Shown here piece after piece: positions 37,140-49,900 of a DNA stretch of 64,000 nucleotides. Each line of letters begins with the position of its first letter. The first letter of the stretch is position 1. The notes beneath the pieces were generated by a model, which saw nothing but the letters and a program-made list of their open reading frames with translations, did no database searches and had not been told where the DNA came from. Source of the stretch: Puffinus mauretanicus (lineage: Eukaryota; Chordata; Aves; Procellariiformes; Procellariidae); NCBI GenBank assembly GCA_023333565.1, contig JAJKFH010003627.1:9219501-9283500 (forward strand), read 5' to 3'. The position numbers and the translations under genes were made by a program.

Positions 37140-38499
37140 ATTTGTACTTCCTTCCTTCCCAGCAACAACTTAGCTCTTCTGTCCCTGTCTTCTACAGCTC
37201 CTACACTTACTCGACACGTACTTCACATACAAATGAGGCGCTCTCGAAGGCTGGGATGGAGAGCAGTCCTCGTAGGAAAAATCAGTTATAAACCTAGGTC
37301 TATTTCTGACAGTTTGGTCTTTCACAGAAAATGTTTAATGAGGGTATTTTTTATGAAATATAACAAATGTAATTCTTACTACAGCAATTTGGGTTTGTAT
37401 ATTATCAGTCCTGGCAAGATTTCAGGAGTTGCTAGCCATGGTCATGGTGCCAGCTCTTTGTCCTCGAGGTAAGGAACGGCTTGTTCTCGCTTTTCATTAT
37501 AAGGGCATAATGTGACATTTGTATAAGCAGCATGGCAGGAGATCGGTGTTTATCATTAGCGCCCATTAGACCTCTGCTGCTCCTGCGATGACTCAGGTGA
37601 GAGGACACTCTGCCTGTTGCCCATGCTGGAAACCAACAAAGCACCCATGCAAGGAACCCTCGCGGGATGCCAAGTGCAGTTGTGAGGTTGCACAGCTTGA
37701 GGCTTACTGCACCGTGCTGGGGAGAGGGGACATCCAAGCAAAGGGCACGTTTGAAACCCTTGTTTTACCTGCAGCGTGTCACACTGCTGGAAACCAGCTG
37801 CAGCCTCTGAAGATTTTCATCTTGTCCTGAAACTTACTCCCTGTGGAACAGGATGCGCCCCAAGACCTTACCCCACGTGACAGTAACTCAGCAAGCTTGG
37901 GGGAAGGAGGGATCGTACTAAAAGAGCAGGCTTTGTACTTGTGTTTACAGGCTTCAGGGAGAAACGGGAAGAGCACCCCAGGCGTGCAGGGTCTAGGGAC
38001 GACAGGCAAGCGCTGTGCCCAGGGCAGTACAGCTGCAGGCAAGATCTCCACCAGGGAACAAAGCAAAGGCTGACGGTACTGGTACAGGCAAAGAACTAAG
38101 AAAGTAAAAGGAACAAACTCCTGGAGAGGAGAAGCTGTACGAGACCTTGAGTGTAGGGCCCAACAGAGCAAATTGGATGAGAAAGGTGAAAGAGAACCAG
38201 AGCAGGATCTGAAGAGGCACCGATGACCTCCTGACAGCAGGGGAACAAGTCTCTGCTCCAGTGATATCTTGATTATAATGGCAACTTTGACCAAGACAGA
38301 CTGAGACACTTTCACACACATTTAGCGTCTGAAGGAAACACTGATTGCAGAAAGACTTAAACCGTTCATCCCCTCTCCAACTTCTTGCTTTGAAAGTAGC
38401 CCCGGGTTCAAGAGAGACAATAATGGAGACAACATGCAAAGAGGAGGGAGGAAAACTTTGAGCAGGAATCTAGCAATCAGGATTATCACAACAATTTCA

Positions 38500-38910
38500 G
38501 CCAGTAATTACTAAACAGAAAGTTAATTATTGCTACTGCCCCCTTCCTTTCACCATGGCTCACCCAGCTGTTCATAAATAGATAACCATAGAAATGAGCA
38601 TGAGCCTGGGTAGTTGGTATTCATGCAGTATCAAAGGAACGCATTTGCATTCTTTGCCAGAAGAATCAATTTACCTTGATTGATGATTGAACTTCAATAA
38701 GTTCTTTAATATTTTGGTCATTAACCGTGATGCCGTAACGGTGTCACCAGAGTGCTATTGTATTTCACACCATGGCTCTTATTAGCTGCACTGTGTAATA
38801 TGCCTGAACTTCTAATTGAGGCCTTTTAAATATTGATAATCAACATATTCCACAGATGATCCTTCGAAATAAAGCTCAGCCTGCCCATAACGCTTTATGA
38901 ACACAGTGAT
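38500..38910. promoter_or_regulatory. AT-rich candidate conserved noncoding element
   Basis: This stretch combines TAATTA-type cores (agtaattact and gttaattatt near 38505-38530, tctaattgag near 38812) with complex non-repetitive sequence, for example gccgtaacggtgtcaccag near 38732. It contains no long open frame. That composition is typical of deeply conserved developmental enhancers in gene introns. The call is inference only. Confidence 0.25.
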
Positions 38911-39258
38911 TCCTGTCACTGGAGAGGCTGGGCAGTCTGGGTAGATGGCACAGGGTGCTGCTCAAAGCAGCAAAGGCCTCCCCTTCTTCTCACTGTTGGT
39001 TTTATCATCAGATCACTTTTTCCTTCCCAATAACATTGAAACGTTGCTTCTGACTACAAATCCTGCTCCTGCTTCAAAACAACCTGCAGTAATTTCATTT
39101 TCCTTCTTAGTAACATTTCAAAATGAGATCAGCAGTAATACTTCTCTTTATGCATCGGGCTAAATGTAGGCAGATCTAAAACAACCTTCCTGATGATAGA
39201 TATATGGCTAAAGTCAAAGAGCTAGAGGCATTTAAAGTGCTATAAAAGGAAATAAAAG

Positions 39259-39271
39259 AAAAAAAAAAAAA
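39259..39271. repeat. Poly-A run
   Basis: About a dozen A residues following aaataaaag. No adjacent retrocopy is recognisable. Confidence 0.75.
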
Positions 39272-40598
39272 GAAATTGTTGGTATTTTGCAGTTGAAAAA
39301 TAATTGGAGAAAATCAAGAAATAGTAGTTAATGCAAGCAGCAAGAAGAAGCTTCAGGGCACCGGGTAGGCGGTCTCCAGTTACAACAGCAACCTTAGCAT
39401 TGCACTCCTGTCCTTGCTTTTATTCTGCTAAGCAGTGACACACTGACTATCTACTGTCAGGAGAAAGCGTCAGGCTGTTCCTGCTACAGATACAAATGCC
39501 AGTGATGCAAAATCTGTCCCTGTGCAACATCTCCAGTTTGTACTGGAGCAGCATACCCAAGCCTATCAAAGTTGAACCCCTGGCCTAAAGAGATGGCAGA
39601 TAGCTCAGGTACACCTCTGCTGAACTGAGTTAACTCACAAGCAAGGTAAATTAGCCCATGCTTATCTCCACGCTATCAAAACAAGATCCTTTTTGAGAGC
39701 CAGCGAGAGCAATTGTATACTGAACCGCATTGTGTGGTGCAGGTGTATCCTCAGCTTTACAAGGGTACAGCCAGCTCGCTTCCAGTCGCACACGAGCATG
39801 GCAAGAATATGAAAGACCAAGAGAGAAGCTGGTAACATTTCAATACTGCGTTCAGAGGTGAGACGATTAATGAAACTGAGATAGCAGTGCATCTGTTAAA
39901 ATGAGGGGACAGTGGGAACCTGCACTCTGTTCCTGCTGCACCAATTGTCTGTTGAGTGGCTGGTAAGAATTAAAATTGTGCTGTCAACAGTCTAAGTCTC
40001 GCATGATTACACACCTTTAAAGCCAATCAGGAAGAAAATAAATTCAGATGTGTGTGGCAGGAGTTGAATAGGGAAGATACTACAACAAGCCTCCATTACC
40101 TCCTAAGAGCTGGTCAAATATTAATCACTACAAAATCTCTTGACAAAACCAGTGGCACGGTTCAGCCTTTCCAGACACACAGAAATACAGAACATGTGTG
40201 TGAGGATCACGGGATCTTCCCATCCATGCTAGACAGCATACCAAAGCATACCTCACTTCTCCACTGGCACTATCACAAAGATGATGCACCATCCACTGCA
40301 GAAATACATCCACTGAATGTGGATCAAGGACCTTTCCTGGCCTGAGGACCTGCTGCTGAGGCCACTCTCACGGGAGCGGGTACCCTCTGCGGTGGAGTTG
40401 ACCTCCCTAGTCCTGACAGCCTGCTAAGAGTAGTCAATGTCTATTACTATGAGCAAGAAGAAAATTCTCCTGTTTTACCTAAATTTTCTTTTCCCCCTCT
40501 GGAACAGTTCTAATTCCTCCCTTATCCAAACCTGCGAGAGGTGGTTAGTTTTTTTTTAATTTCTTGTTTGTCTTTGGTATTCTCTGATGAGAAAGTAG

Positions 40599-40628
40599 AG
40601 ATGCAAAGGAATTCTTACCTTTGCATCT
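40599..40628. repeat. Perfect 11-bp inverted repeat with octamer-like arms
   Basis: agatgcaaagg (40599-40609) and cctttgcatct (40618-40628) are exact reverse complements around an 8-base spacer. A further gcatctct follows at 40638-40645. The arms contain ATGCAAAG, one base off the POU octamer ATGCAAAT. It could form a small hairpin or be a paired POU-factor site. Confidence 0.6.
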
Positions 40629-41083
40629 TTTGTTTTTGCATCTCTGCATATTAACAGAATATTCAATGAACTCATTTAACACTTCCCAGCGATCTACAAA
40701 TAATCCTTTGTGTTTTTGAAATCTGGCTATAGGCAGAGAAATGACTGCATCATTTTTTTTAACATAGCTGTTCTGTTCCCTGTGTGTAATCAGTCATGTC
40801 TGCTCACTATATTAACAAAAATGAAACTAAACATCTTCTTATCCTATTATTCTGCAAAATAAATGTAGCTCTAGGAGAGGAAGCTGGCATCTATTCTGGT
40901 TCATACATCATTAATAGAATTATACGCAAAATTTTGAATTACTGTATCGCTGAACTAGTTTTACTCCCTGTTTTCCACTGAGCCTGTAGTGGTGGTAGCA
41001 GAGAGACCACCACCAGCAAACTTCTCATTCTGGAGTCAAAAGACTTTCTTCTTCACCATCTGGAGTGAAAGATGGAAATAACA

Positions 41084-41104
41084 ACACACACACACAAACA
41101 CACA
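41084..41104. repeat. (CA)n microsatellite
   Basis: Short interrupted dinucleotide repeat reading cacacacacaaacacaca. Confidence 0.8.
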
Positions 41105-42156
41105 GAGCCCCTTCCAAATAGGATGAGCTCTGTAGAAATATGGCAGTAAAAAAGCAAGCTTTTCTAAATAGTCGGCATGTATGTTCAAGCAAAATGCTTT
41201 AAATAGGGCCAACAGATTTAGGAAGATGCACTCCGAATCCAGACACATCTCCAAGCACGCTGACATGACAGTTTCTCTGAAGCAGCTTCCTACCGAGGTG
41301 TTCACACACCGAGGCAGCTGCCAGGGGTGACAGCAAGATGGTTCTTGATTCAGCTTATTTTGGCTGAGCCAGTGGGTGACTTCGACCATATTTTCTCCCA
41401 GGTGCTGCATTAGCTGTATGAGGAATGCACCAGGCACTGAAGCTGACAGAGACTTATAGCTGTGAAACAGAGATAGTTACAGCTGCACATACACGCTTCT
41501 TTTCTTATTAAGGAAGAAAAAAGTGCTGCTATTTACCCTGTTAAAATCCCTAAAGCAATCTCTCAGTCAGCCTGAACAGGCAGCATGCCTCTGCTGTGTC
41601 CTACCTGGCCCTGCACCACACCTGGGCAGCACATGGGCTCCCTTTCCCCAAGGAGTGCGTCCTGCCATTGGGCTATGAGTTAACTTGGAAAGGTCACCAC
41701 CGAGTCCCATCGCTTATTTTCCCGTGAAACCCTTTGGATTACCTCCCCCTCTTGTGTCAAGTTCTCCTGCAGCTGATCTCTGGGAGCAAATAAGCCCTTC
41801 AGTGCCAGGAGGAGGCTCAGCAGGGCATGCGAAACCACAGGAGGGGATGAACTCTGCAGGGCCGTGGTCTAACTACACAGCGAGGGCAGCCCAGCTCTAA
41901 GGGACCATCCCAGTGAGGCAGATTCGCCTCAGAGTAAGCAAGACAAGACAAAACTTGAGGAGCAGAAGATGCAGTGCCAAGAAGTGAGTTTTCAGATGTG
42001 CTACCAACAACAGCAACTTGTTGCCAGACAGAACGGAGATCTATCCAGCAAATCTGCTTTCACGTAGGCAAACTCAACTATCTATGCAGAGTTTGGCTGA
42101 GGATATGAGGGGGGAAAAAAAAAAAAGACCCTTTGGCTCCAGCATGCGTACGAGCA

Positions 42157-42185
42157 GACACACGTGTGTGCTTGTGTGTGTGACA
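42157..42185. repeat. (TG)n/(CA)n-type microsatellite
   Basis: Alternating purine-pyrimidine stretch cacacgtgtgtg followed by cttgtgtgtgtga. Confidence 0.7.
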
Positions 42186-42301
42186 GTGAGAAAACAGTTA
42201 TACTCACAGTGAAGATTTTATCCCTGATTTCTTCAGTTGAAAACCATCAACACTTATTTTCTCCTTTGGTTACATCAAACTTGGCATTTTAAAAGCTTGG
42301 G

Positions 42302-42335
42302 GTTTTTTTGTTGTTTGTTTTTTTTTTTTTCCTTT
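42302..42335. repeat. T-rich low-complexity tract
   Basis: Long T runs separated by single or paired G residues (tttttttgttgtttg, then a pure T run). Confidence 0.8.
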
Positions 42336-43053
42336 AAACTGAGTGCTGTTTTGAATTTGTTTTAAGATGAATGTTGCTTTCATTCCCATCACTGGTTCCT
42401 AGCCTGCATTTCTGAGCCTTTGCTGCGTTTTCACTATGTTTAGCACTTACTAGGCAATTATCACTGAGTCAGGTAGAATGACGGCATTTTTACAGTTCAA
42501 GCACACAGTTCTGTATTTCAGGGAGCTGATTTTTAAACTACTTAAATGTTAATAGCATCCACCTAATTGTACAGATCAGAATGTCACTAGGTAATCTTTG
42601 TGCTTTCCAGCTGACTTCTGTCAGCTGTTCTTTGCTTAAGTTATCAATGTCAGGATATATTTTTGATCACAATTATTAAGGTGAGGTCAGGAATACTTTT
42701 ATTTGTATTCCTAGGTGCTTGCATCTTTCTGGTTTTAAATCTCACTAGCCCATCATTTGTTACACAAGCAGAATCTCAAAGCACTGTTAAAGCATCACAG
42801 GGTGGAATTCGTTTTTACTGCAATCCTCCATTTTCAAAACAACCAGTACATGATTGCTACAGTCCTCAGGGGAAACCAGCTTAAACGTGCGTCCATATTC
42901 CCCCTGCATTTCAACTCAAAACATTTTATAGCATCCAAAATATTGGTGTGTGAGAGAATGGAGGAATGTCCATTTGGGATCACAGGAAATAAACCACCTT
43001 CCTCTGCTTCCTCCCAGGTTTTCCTTTATATTTGTTAAAATGGAATTTAAACT

Positions 43054-43066
43054 TAAAAAAAAAAAA
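43054..43066. repeat. Poly-A run
   Basis: About 13 consecutive A residues. No adjacent retrocopy recognised. Confidence 0.75.
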
Positions 43067-46000
43067 TCTTCAGACAGTTTCAAGGCAACCATAGCTCTAT
43101 TACACCACTTTTGCTGTACAAAAAACTATTTCAGCAGAAAGGTATGAGGAGATCCTTATAAGCCAAAGTATACTGCTGTAGTGGGAAATGATGAGGGAAA
43201 ATGGTTTCAAAGAAAATCTATTACTATTCCCTTGTGATGGCCAAATAAAAGAGCAAATGCTATTGCTATTGAGTCACAAGAAAAGTGAAATTAAAGAGAG
43301 TTCTGTTAATGTGCAGATTTTGACATGCAGCCCCCCAAAAGGAAGGGGTACAGAAATAGTAACTGTCATACAGTCATTTATTAATAGCTAAATTCGTTAT
43401 ACATTGCTCTGTGTAGACAGACTCTCCCACCAACTCAGCCAGCCTGCTCTGTGGGAACGGGGAGGGCAGTGGGGCTCCACTATGAACCAAGCAGTTTAAA
43501 AAAACCAAAGCTGGTATGCAAAACTAGAAAGTCATGACAGAAACAACCCAGGATCAAAACAAGAAAAAGCAGCATAGACAAGTCAAGAAAGTGGAAAATC
43601 CAGAATGACTTAATGCTACCATGAAAGTTCTAGGAAACGAGGAGATAGCAGAACTAAATAACAGAAAAGTAGGTCTGATAAATAAGGGAGAATAGAGCAC
43701 CATTTAGGATTCAACTGCTTGAGCTGCTCAGCACTTTTTCAAAAAGAAGTATAGGAAGGGAAACTCAGCTTTTAGTTTTAATGCCAATGTGTTATGGGAA
43801 TGAGCTAACAAATTTACTACATCAATCGCAATTATTTTAAAGTCCATAGAGAGCTAAGCAATCCGAGAATCAGAATAGCAGCAGAACCTACTCCAAGAGG
43901 AGGCAAAAAGGGTGATCCGGGAATCGCTGCCCTGTAATGCCAAAACTGTAACAGAATAAACGCGAGTGACAAACCTGCCTATGTTGAAGTGCTAAGAGGA
44001 ACCCAGGACTCATCAGGGATACAAAAACAGCAGGTGAGAAGAAGTAAACCCAAGCTTTTCCTTCTGGCTGGATTACAGAGTCAACAGAAAAGCGTGCTAC
44101 AGCACTTCATAAAAGCCCATCCCCAAACTGAAGCTGACTGGGATTAAATCCTGGTGGAGATGTCTGAAAACTTACTAAATGTCCATAACTAAAGGGTAAG
44201 GATAAATGATAACATGCTACCCCTGAGACTAGTGTTAGGGACAGATCATATTTAACATTTTAATTAATCTAGGAACACGGAAATCATTGCTAGTCACATG
44301 GGGAAAACCCAAGTGGCAGGTTATAATTAACCACTAACCCACTGAGAGACTGATGGGAGGAGGAAGCAACCAGAGCCTTATAACCTGGTAACCTACACAT
44401 CGCTTACGTTGTCCTTAAGATTATAAAATGCTTCAGAATATACCGTATTTTCATCCTGCTCACTCTGACCACGGCTCTGACTTCTACTGTCAAAATATAC
44501 TGCAATGAGGCAGCATATATATTTCACTTTGTGTCTTTAGATGGCACGTAGCATTGATATAAGCTCTTAAAGAGTTCACGGAATTGGTCAAATGTCAGGA
44601 TGCAACAACATTTGTATCTTGAATTTGCAAAGATGTGGGGCTTCTTTTTTGATGAAAAGCACCTGTAAAGTGTGGGATTATTGTGCTCCCTTTTGCCATT
44701 TCTTGGATAAATGTCATCATTTTTAATGCTACAAATCTCCCTCTATAGCCTGCGGGGGAGATTTTCTAAGGCAAAAAAATGGCTTGTAGGTGCTTAATTC
44801 CCATTAAAAGCTACTGGGGAGATAAGCACCAAACTGCTATTGCAGCCTTTGGGAAAGAAGTCTTCCTCTAAACCATTGTTATCCACCCTTTCAACCCCTG
44901 AAATAAGTCATTGATATAATATAGATTATTAAAACAAGAGATGTTTGAATATGCAATGAAATCACACTGTGGCCTGAGAAGTAGCTTTTTGGCATCCCCG
45001 TGCAAGTATGCAGAATGAAGTGAGACAAGATGCACTCTAATTCCGCTTTTAAAAAGATCTCTATTTTAGGCAATGTAACATGAGAAGGTGGATGTGTCAT
45101 CTATCTGACTCAGCAGAAGAGACTCATTTAAAAACTCCACGGCAAGTCTTGATTGGTATTAATGAATACTTGTATTTGGTTTAGAGGTGAAATATTGTAT
45201 ACATAAAATTCAAGAGCAGAGAGGCCATCAAAGAACAAAAGAGCTCTGGCCAAAAGATCTACTATTGCCAATATTCTTCTTTCTTTTTGTGCTGTTGGTC
45301 TCCACTCTTATGTTGATGTTTCCAAGCGACCCCTTTTTGCTCTAGATGCATGGGCTCTGGTCTTCTTTTGATGGCTTTGATAGAAGTTGTTAGCCCTCCT
45401 TCCCCATCCATGGGGAATACGCTCCTTGCCAGGGCACTTTACAAGTGACCAGATATAAAAAAAACTGGTAGAAAATACACAAAAAAGGCAGGTCATGCAG
45501 TCTGACCTGTGTGCTACCTCTGCACCCCAGGAAACCCTCACCACTCCCTTCATGTTTCTCCCATGGCACTATTCATCAACAGATCTCAACGGTTTTACGA
45601 AGAGGGTGTTCCACAGTTCCCTGTGACAGACAGACCTGGAGCCCTGCGAAAGAAAGTAATTTTGTATAGTCACCCAAGAGATCTCTTGTGGAGCCACAAA
45701 TACTCTCAATGGTCTCTGGGGACCCAAGCGAAGCATCGGGAAGAGACAAACAGCATTTTGTGTCTCTAGCTCTCCGCTAAGTCTGCCGGGAAGAGGACTA
45801 CTGTGATGGCAAATCTCATGCTGCAAAAGGCAGCACCTGCTGGAGCAATATTGAGGTAACAAATGCAGTTCAGAGAGCTAATACAGAGATATTCGCTGGT
45901 AACTTTTAATCAGTAGCAAGTTAAGACAAATTGGAAGCCATGACCTACAAAGAAAGGCTCTGCAAATCCCCCTGCCAGCCTCCCGAGGATGGCAGCTCCC

Positions 46001-46619
46001 CCGGTACACAGCCTTGATAATGGATCCTTTTACAAGGTCTAACTCATTTAATCATCTGCTCTGCTTGCATTAACCACTTCTGCAAGGGTATCTTTCCTGT
46101 GCGTATTGCTTAAGTTAGGTCAAAAACCTGGTCTTGTTTTCAAATCCACATTCACGATGAAAGCCGCCAGTTTAAGACTTCTATTCTTCTGAGACCTTTC
46201 CAGTTATAAGCAAGGCGAATAATTCTTTTGCTTTTCCTCCCTGCCTGCTATAGGGCTTCCTCCCTAAAGCACAAAACATTTTTCCTTGCTGAATTCTCTC
46301 CACGCGTCTCCTCCATACACAGCGAAACAGCCCGACACGATGGGCTGGGTTGAGGCGCACAAAGACCAGTCTCCCTTTGAGCGAGAAGCCTCTGTTCTCA
46401 GCAGAAGGGCCAAACCCCAGGTAATCTATTCACTCCCCACCTGGCAAGGGAAGCAGCAAAAGAATAATTCATTGCACTTCGAACTGAAAAGCTGTCACAG
46501 AAGTACAGAACTCAGACTTGAGCCTTCAACAATGAACTTCAATTTGAAAATGGCACCAAGTTTTGACCTAGAGCGAACAGCTTCCCTTGACGAGGCAGAC
46601 AGTTAGAGAGGAAGGAGCA

Positions 46620-46910
46620 ACCTCCGAGCCTTCAACTTGCCACCAGCCCGAGCTGCTCCCCAGCGGCGGCAAAGACTGAGCCGAGGCGTCCTCCCCGCGG
46701 GACGCCCAGCTCCAGGACAGGCACAGGGCAGAGCCGTGAAGTGCCCGAGCCCAGGGAGCATGACAGCTTTTGGGTGGCCCCAAGCGAACGGCGAGGATGA
46801 TTTCGCACAGCGGTCCCAGGCAGACACGAGCCTGCCCGCCGGGGTGCCTTGCAAGAGTGCCGCTGGCACAGCCGCAGCGCTGCTTTGTGCCTGCACCAGC
46901 TGTGCTCCCC
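46620..46910. promoter_or_regulatory. Second CpG-rich patch (possible small CpG island)
   Basis: Roughly 22 CpG dinucleotides in 290 bases by eye, including ccccgcgggacgcc and gcccgccggggt, with several more upstream at 46300-46380. Overlapping open frames in several registers on both strands are what GC-rich, stop-poor DNA produces, so they are not evidence of coding. It may be a regulatory element or promoter inside the PTPRF 5' intron. Confidence 0.4.
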
Positions 46911-46919
46911 TTTGATTGC

Positions 46920-49900
46920 AAATACCCTTGATTTTGGCAGCACGTCTTCTAACCCTAACGGCCTTTCCTAAATGTAATTTTCAAATGTTTACATTTCCTT
47001 CTTTTCCCCACAGTAATTTTCGGTGCTTTGAACGTTTCAGGGATTCAGCTACATAAATAGATACCCAATCTTGTAACAACATACTAGATTACATAATTGC
47101 GATTAGGATGGGTAATTACACAGTGCCCATGTGAGACAGACAGCTTCGACACTCCACATCACAACCGTGTCACAATATTTTATTTACAGAATATCAGAAG
47201 TAGTAACTCCATAGGCTACACCGTATTTTACGGTAAAACGTTAAATTATTTTTTTGATATGTCTATACAAAAAATAATCATTAGAAAAGTCCTTCAAGTG
47301 CTTGTATTCTGTTTCTATTTTGTTAAGAAAAAACACACTGTTGGGGTCCTCCTTGCTACAGAACATTTCAGCAGCAAGCTAGTTTTCACAGCCCTGGTAA
47401 GAGTGCTCTTGTTTATTGTAGAAACATTACTAGACAATATTATACTGCTTTCCTGAAGTAAAGCTCACAGATGAAGTAAAAAAAATTAGCCATGGTAGAT
47501 ATTTTTGTCAAGGTATTTAGCTCTCATTTTGATCTGCTGATGACCTTTTAATTGAGTGAATCACAACTACATCCTAATGCCAGAGCTTATTCACCAGCTA
47601 TGAAAACAACCTGGAATTGCATGCAAATTTCATTTTTGTTTTCCCTCATGACCTCAAATTTATACTACTTAGTGCTCCATCACAGAAATATCAAAAATCA
47701 CAAAGACCCTCTGTAAAACAGCAAAGAGTGCAGAAAAAGCTCTCTAGAATTTGGTGCGGGCAGGAGATCAGCACAAATTACGTCAGGTGTTTTTTAAACA
47801 GCCAGCGTTGCAAGGAAGGAGATAAGCTTAAATAACACTGCGAACAGGAGTTACCCTGCCTGCTGACATGAGCACTGCTTTACAAAGACTTAACGCAGGA
47901 AGCCTAAGTAAGGGTTTAGGCACCGCAGCCCAGTATCATAAATATCACATTATACTGCTCCACAGAAAAAATGGAGTCAGTGCTTGCTGACCCCAACTCA
48001 TCTGACATGGGCTTAATTGTATATTTACTTCACATACAAAATAGCCTGGATTAGTATTTTCCATACAGCTAACCTGGAACTTTGTTAAATAATCATGGAG
48101 CTGCATGAATACTGAAATGACAATCCTCTAATCACTGTCACACTCAGTGCATCACAGGAATTTTTGCATCAACCGTGACAAACACACATTAGAGGTTCTC
48201 ACAGAGAACTGCTACTTATGTTAAAATACATTTTTCAGAGGTTTTACGAAGTTTAATTGCACAGGATGAAACATGACACCTAGGCATTTGATTTATTACT
48301 AAGCATGGCTCTGTATTAGTGAGAAAGCAGAGCGTACAGTGTTGTGGAATTATTTTTACTCTGTCATGACAGATGGACCCGGGCAGCGTTTGGTAAAGAC
48401 TGCGTGCAAGTGTGCAGACATGCTGCAGGTGGGATCCTCTCTGCTGCCTCCTCCAAGCCAAGCTGTTATACTTGAAAACAGCACATTTCAGATGACGAAG
48501 AAATCATCATCATCATCTACGTTTTCGAAATGGCAACATAGATTTCAATCTTCTCTATATGAAAAAAGTCTCTCCTCACTAGAAAGCGATGTAAGCATTC
48601 CAGATATGAGGGGATCTATAGAAAAACAATTCCTGAGCGTTATAATCCTACCCTACGACAGGTGTACATAGCTCGTGCTGCAGTGGCACACACAACTACT
48701 CCGTAGAGATAGCAGTAGACACAGCACGGTGACAGGCTGCAATCTCAGCTTTCCAACCTATGCTTTGGTTTGGTTTCCCCTCACCCCATACAGCAGGATA
48801 GTCCATTTTGTGCTCTGCTGTATACTACCCAGGACAGCACCCCATGGTGCTTCCACTTCTGGAGGATGTACACGCTGGGAATGGTGTCGCTGCACAAGCT
48901 GGACAGCAGGCCATGGGATGTCACAGCACCCGAATACAAAGTGAGCAGCTGGTAATGGCAGCCCCCGTGCTGCTGGCTGCAATCAGACAGGACTGAGAGA
49001 TTCCTCCTGTGCCTCTGAAATTCAAGTTTTCCACTTAGAAACCAGCTGACGAACTACCGTGTCAGGACTTGGGAGTAATGACAAAGCTGTCCTTGCCCCC
49101 AGCACCTCCCGAGCCCTGCAAGGACCAACCAACACCCCCACGATCTCCTCTAAGAAATGGCGCGTGGGATCGTTAAAGAAACCTCCATGACATTGGCACA
49201 GCAGGCAGCATTAGCCACAGCTTTACATGTGTTGTCCATTGCTCTCCCCCTGCCAGAACTTCCCATTTCATTTTACCTTAACCCGCGCACAGCAGGGCTG
49301 CGCTGGTTCCCACAGCGCATCGCACCTCCGTGACCAGCTGCACGTCCAGACCGGCGTCACACCTCCCTCAGCGATGGCAGTGTGCAAGGCAAGTGGGATT
49401 TCGTCCTATACCGAGGCAGGACTGTGCGCTGATTTCCACTTCATGCTTATAAAGTTGCCATGCTGATAGCACGGTTGAAATGCCAGAGTAGCACCCTGCC
49501 TGCAAGGGCCCTACGGAAGAGCCTGGATGCGGCCGCGCTGGCACAGCTCTCCATAGGGCTCCTGTTACAAAAGGACACCCGAGCACAGACCACCCTGCCT
49601 TCTGCTAAGCAGAGGTGGTATTTGGCAGCTACATTGCTGAATGTCAACCAGTTTCTCTGTCTTTCTTATTTATTTCACCCTTGTGACAAATTCTCCATGA
49701 CCTGCTCTGCCGTGCCCCTGGATGTATCGGTCACAGAGTCCCTCCAGCTGGGACAAACCTCAAGTCACCATTTCATGTAAGCTTTCAGATAATGAAGATT
49801 TCTTCAGCACGGCCTGTATAGGATAATTTTGAAACTGTTATTCCGTGATTTATGAGAACTGTGGTTAATACTTGAGAAAAATGCTTTTAAAGCTGAATTC

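Larger units (their letters stand above)
29671..46280 (-). other. PTPRF: PTPRF upstream intron, middle part: no recognised gene
   Basis: No exon, RNA gene or recognisable transposon was found. Contents include T-rich, A-rich and CA-type simple tracts (listed separately), a small GC-rich patch near 31880-32010, an AT-rich possibly conserved stretch near 38500-38910, and an inverted repeat at 40599-40628. A-rich sequence at about 43540-44340 has the feel of a decayed interspersed repeat, but I could not assign a family. The longest open frame (37779..38321, minus) shows no known motif. Confidence 0.5.

Noticed and set aside
37779..38439. Minus-strand open frames of 180 and 148 codons
   Set aside because: Two different frames are open at once over purine-rich plus-strand sequence, which points to low stop density. 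No known domain or splice structure is visible.
43540..44340. A-rich sequence suspected to be a second LINE remnant
   Set aside because: No reverse-transcriptase motif or consensus 3' end could be matched in either orientation, so no family was assigned.
46568..46943. Four overlapping open frames of 92-117 codons in the CpG-rich patch
   Set aside because: Simultaneous openness in both strands and several registers is a composition effect of GC-rich DNA.
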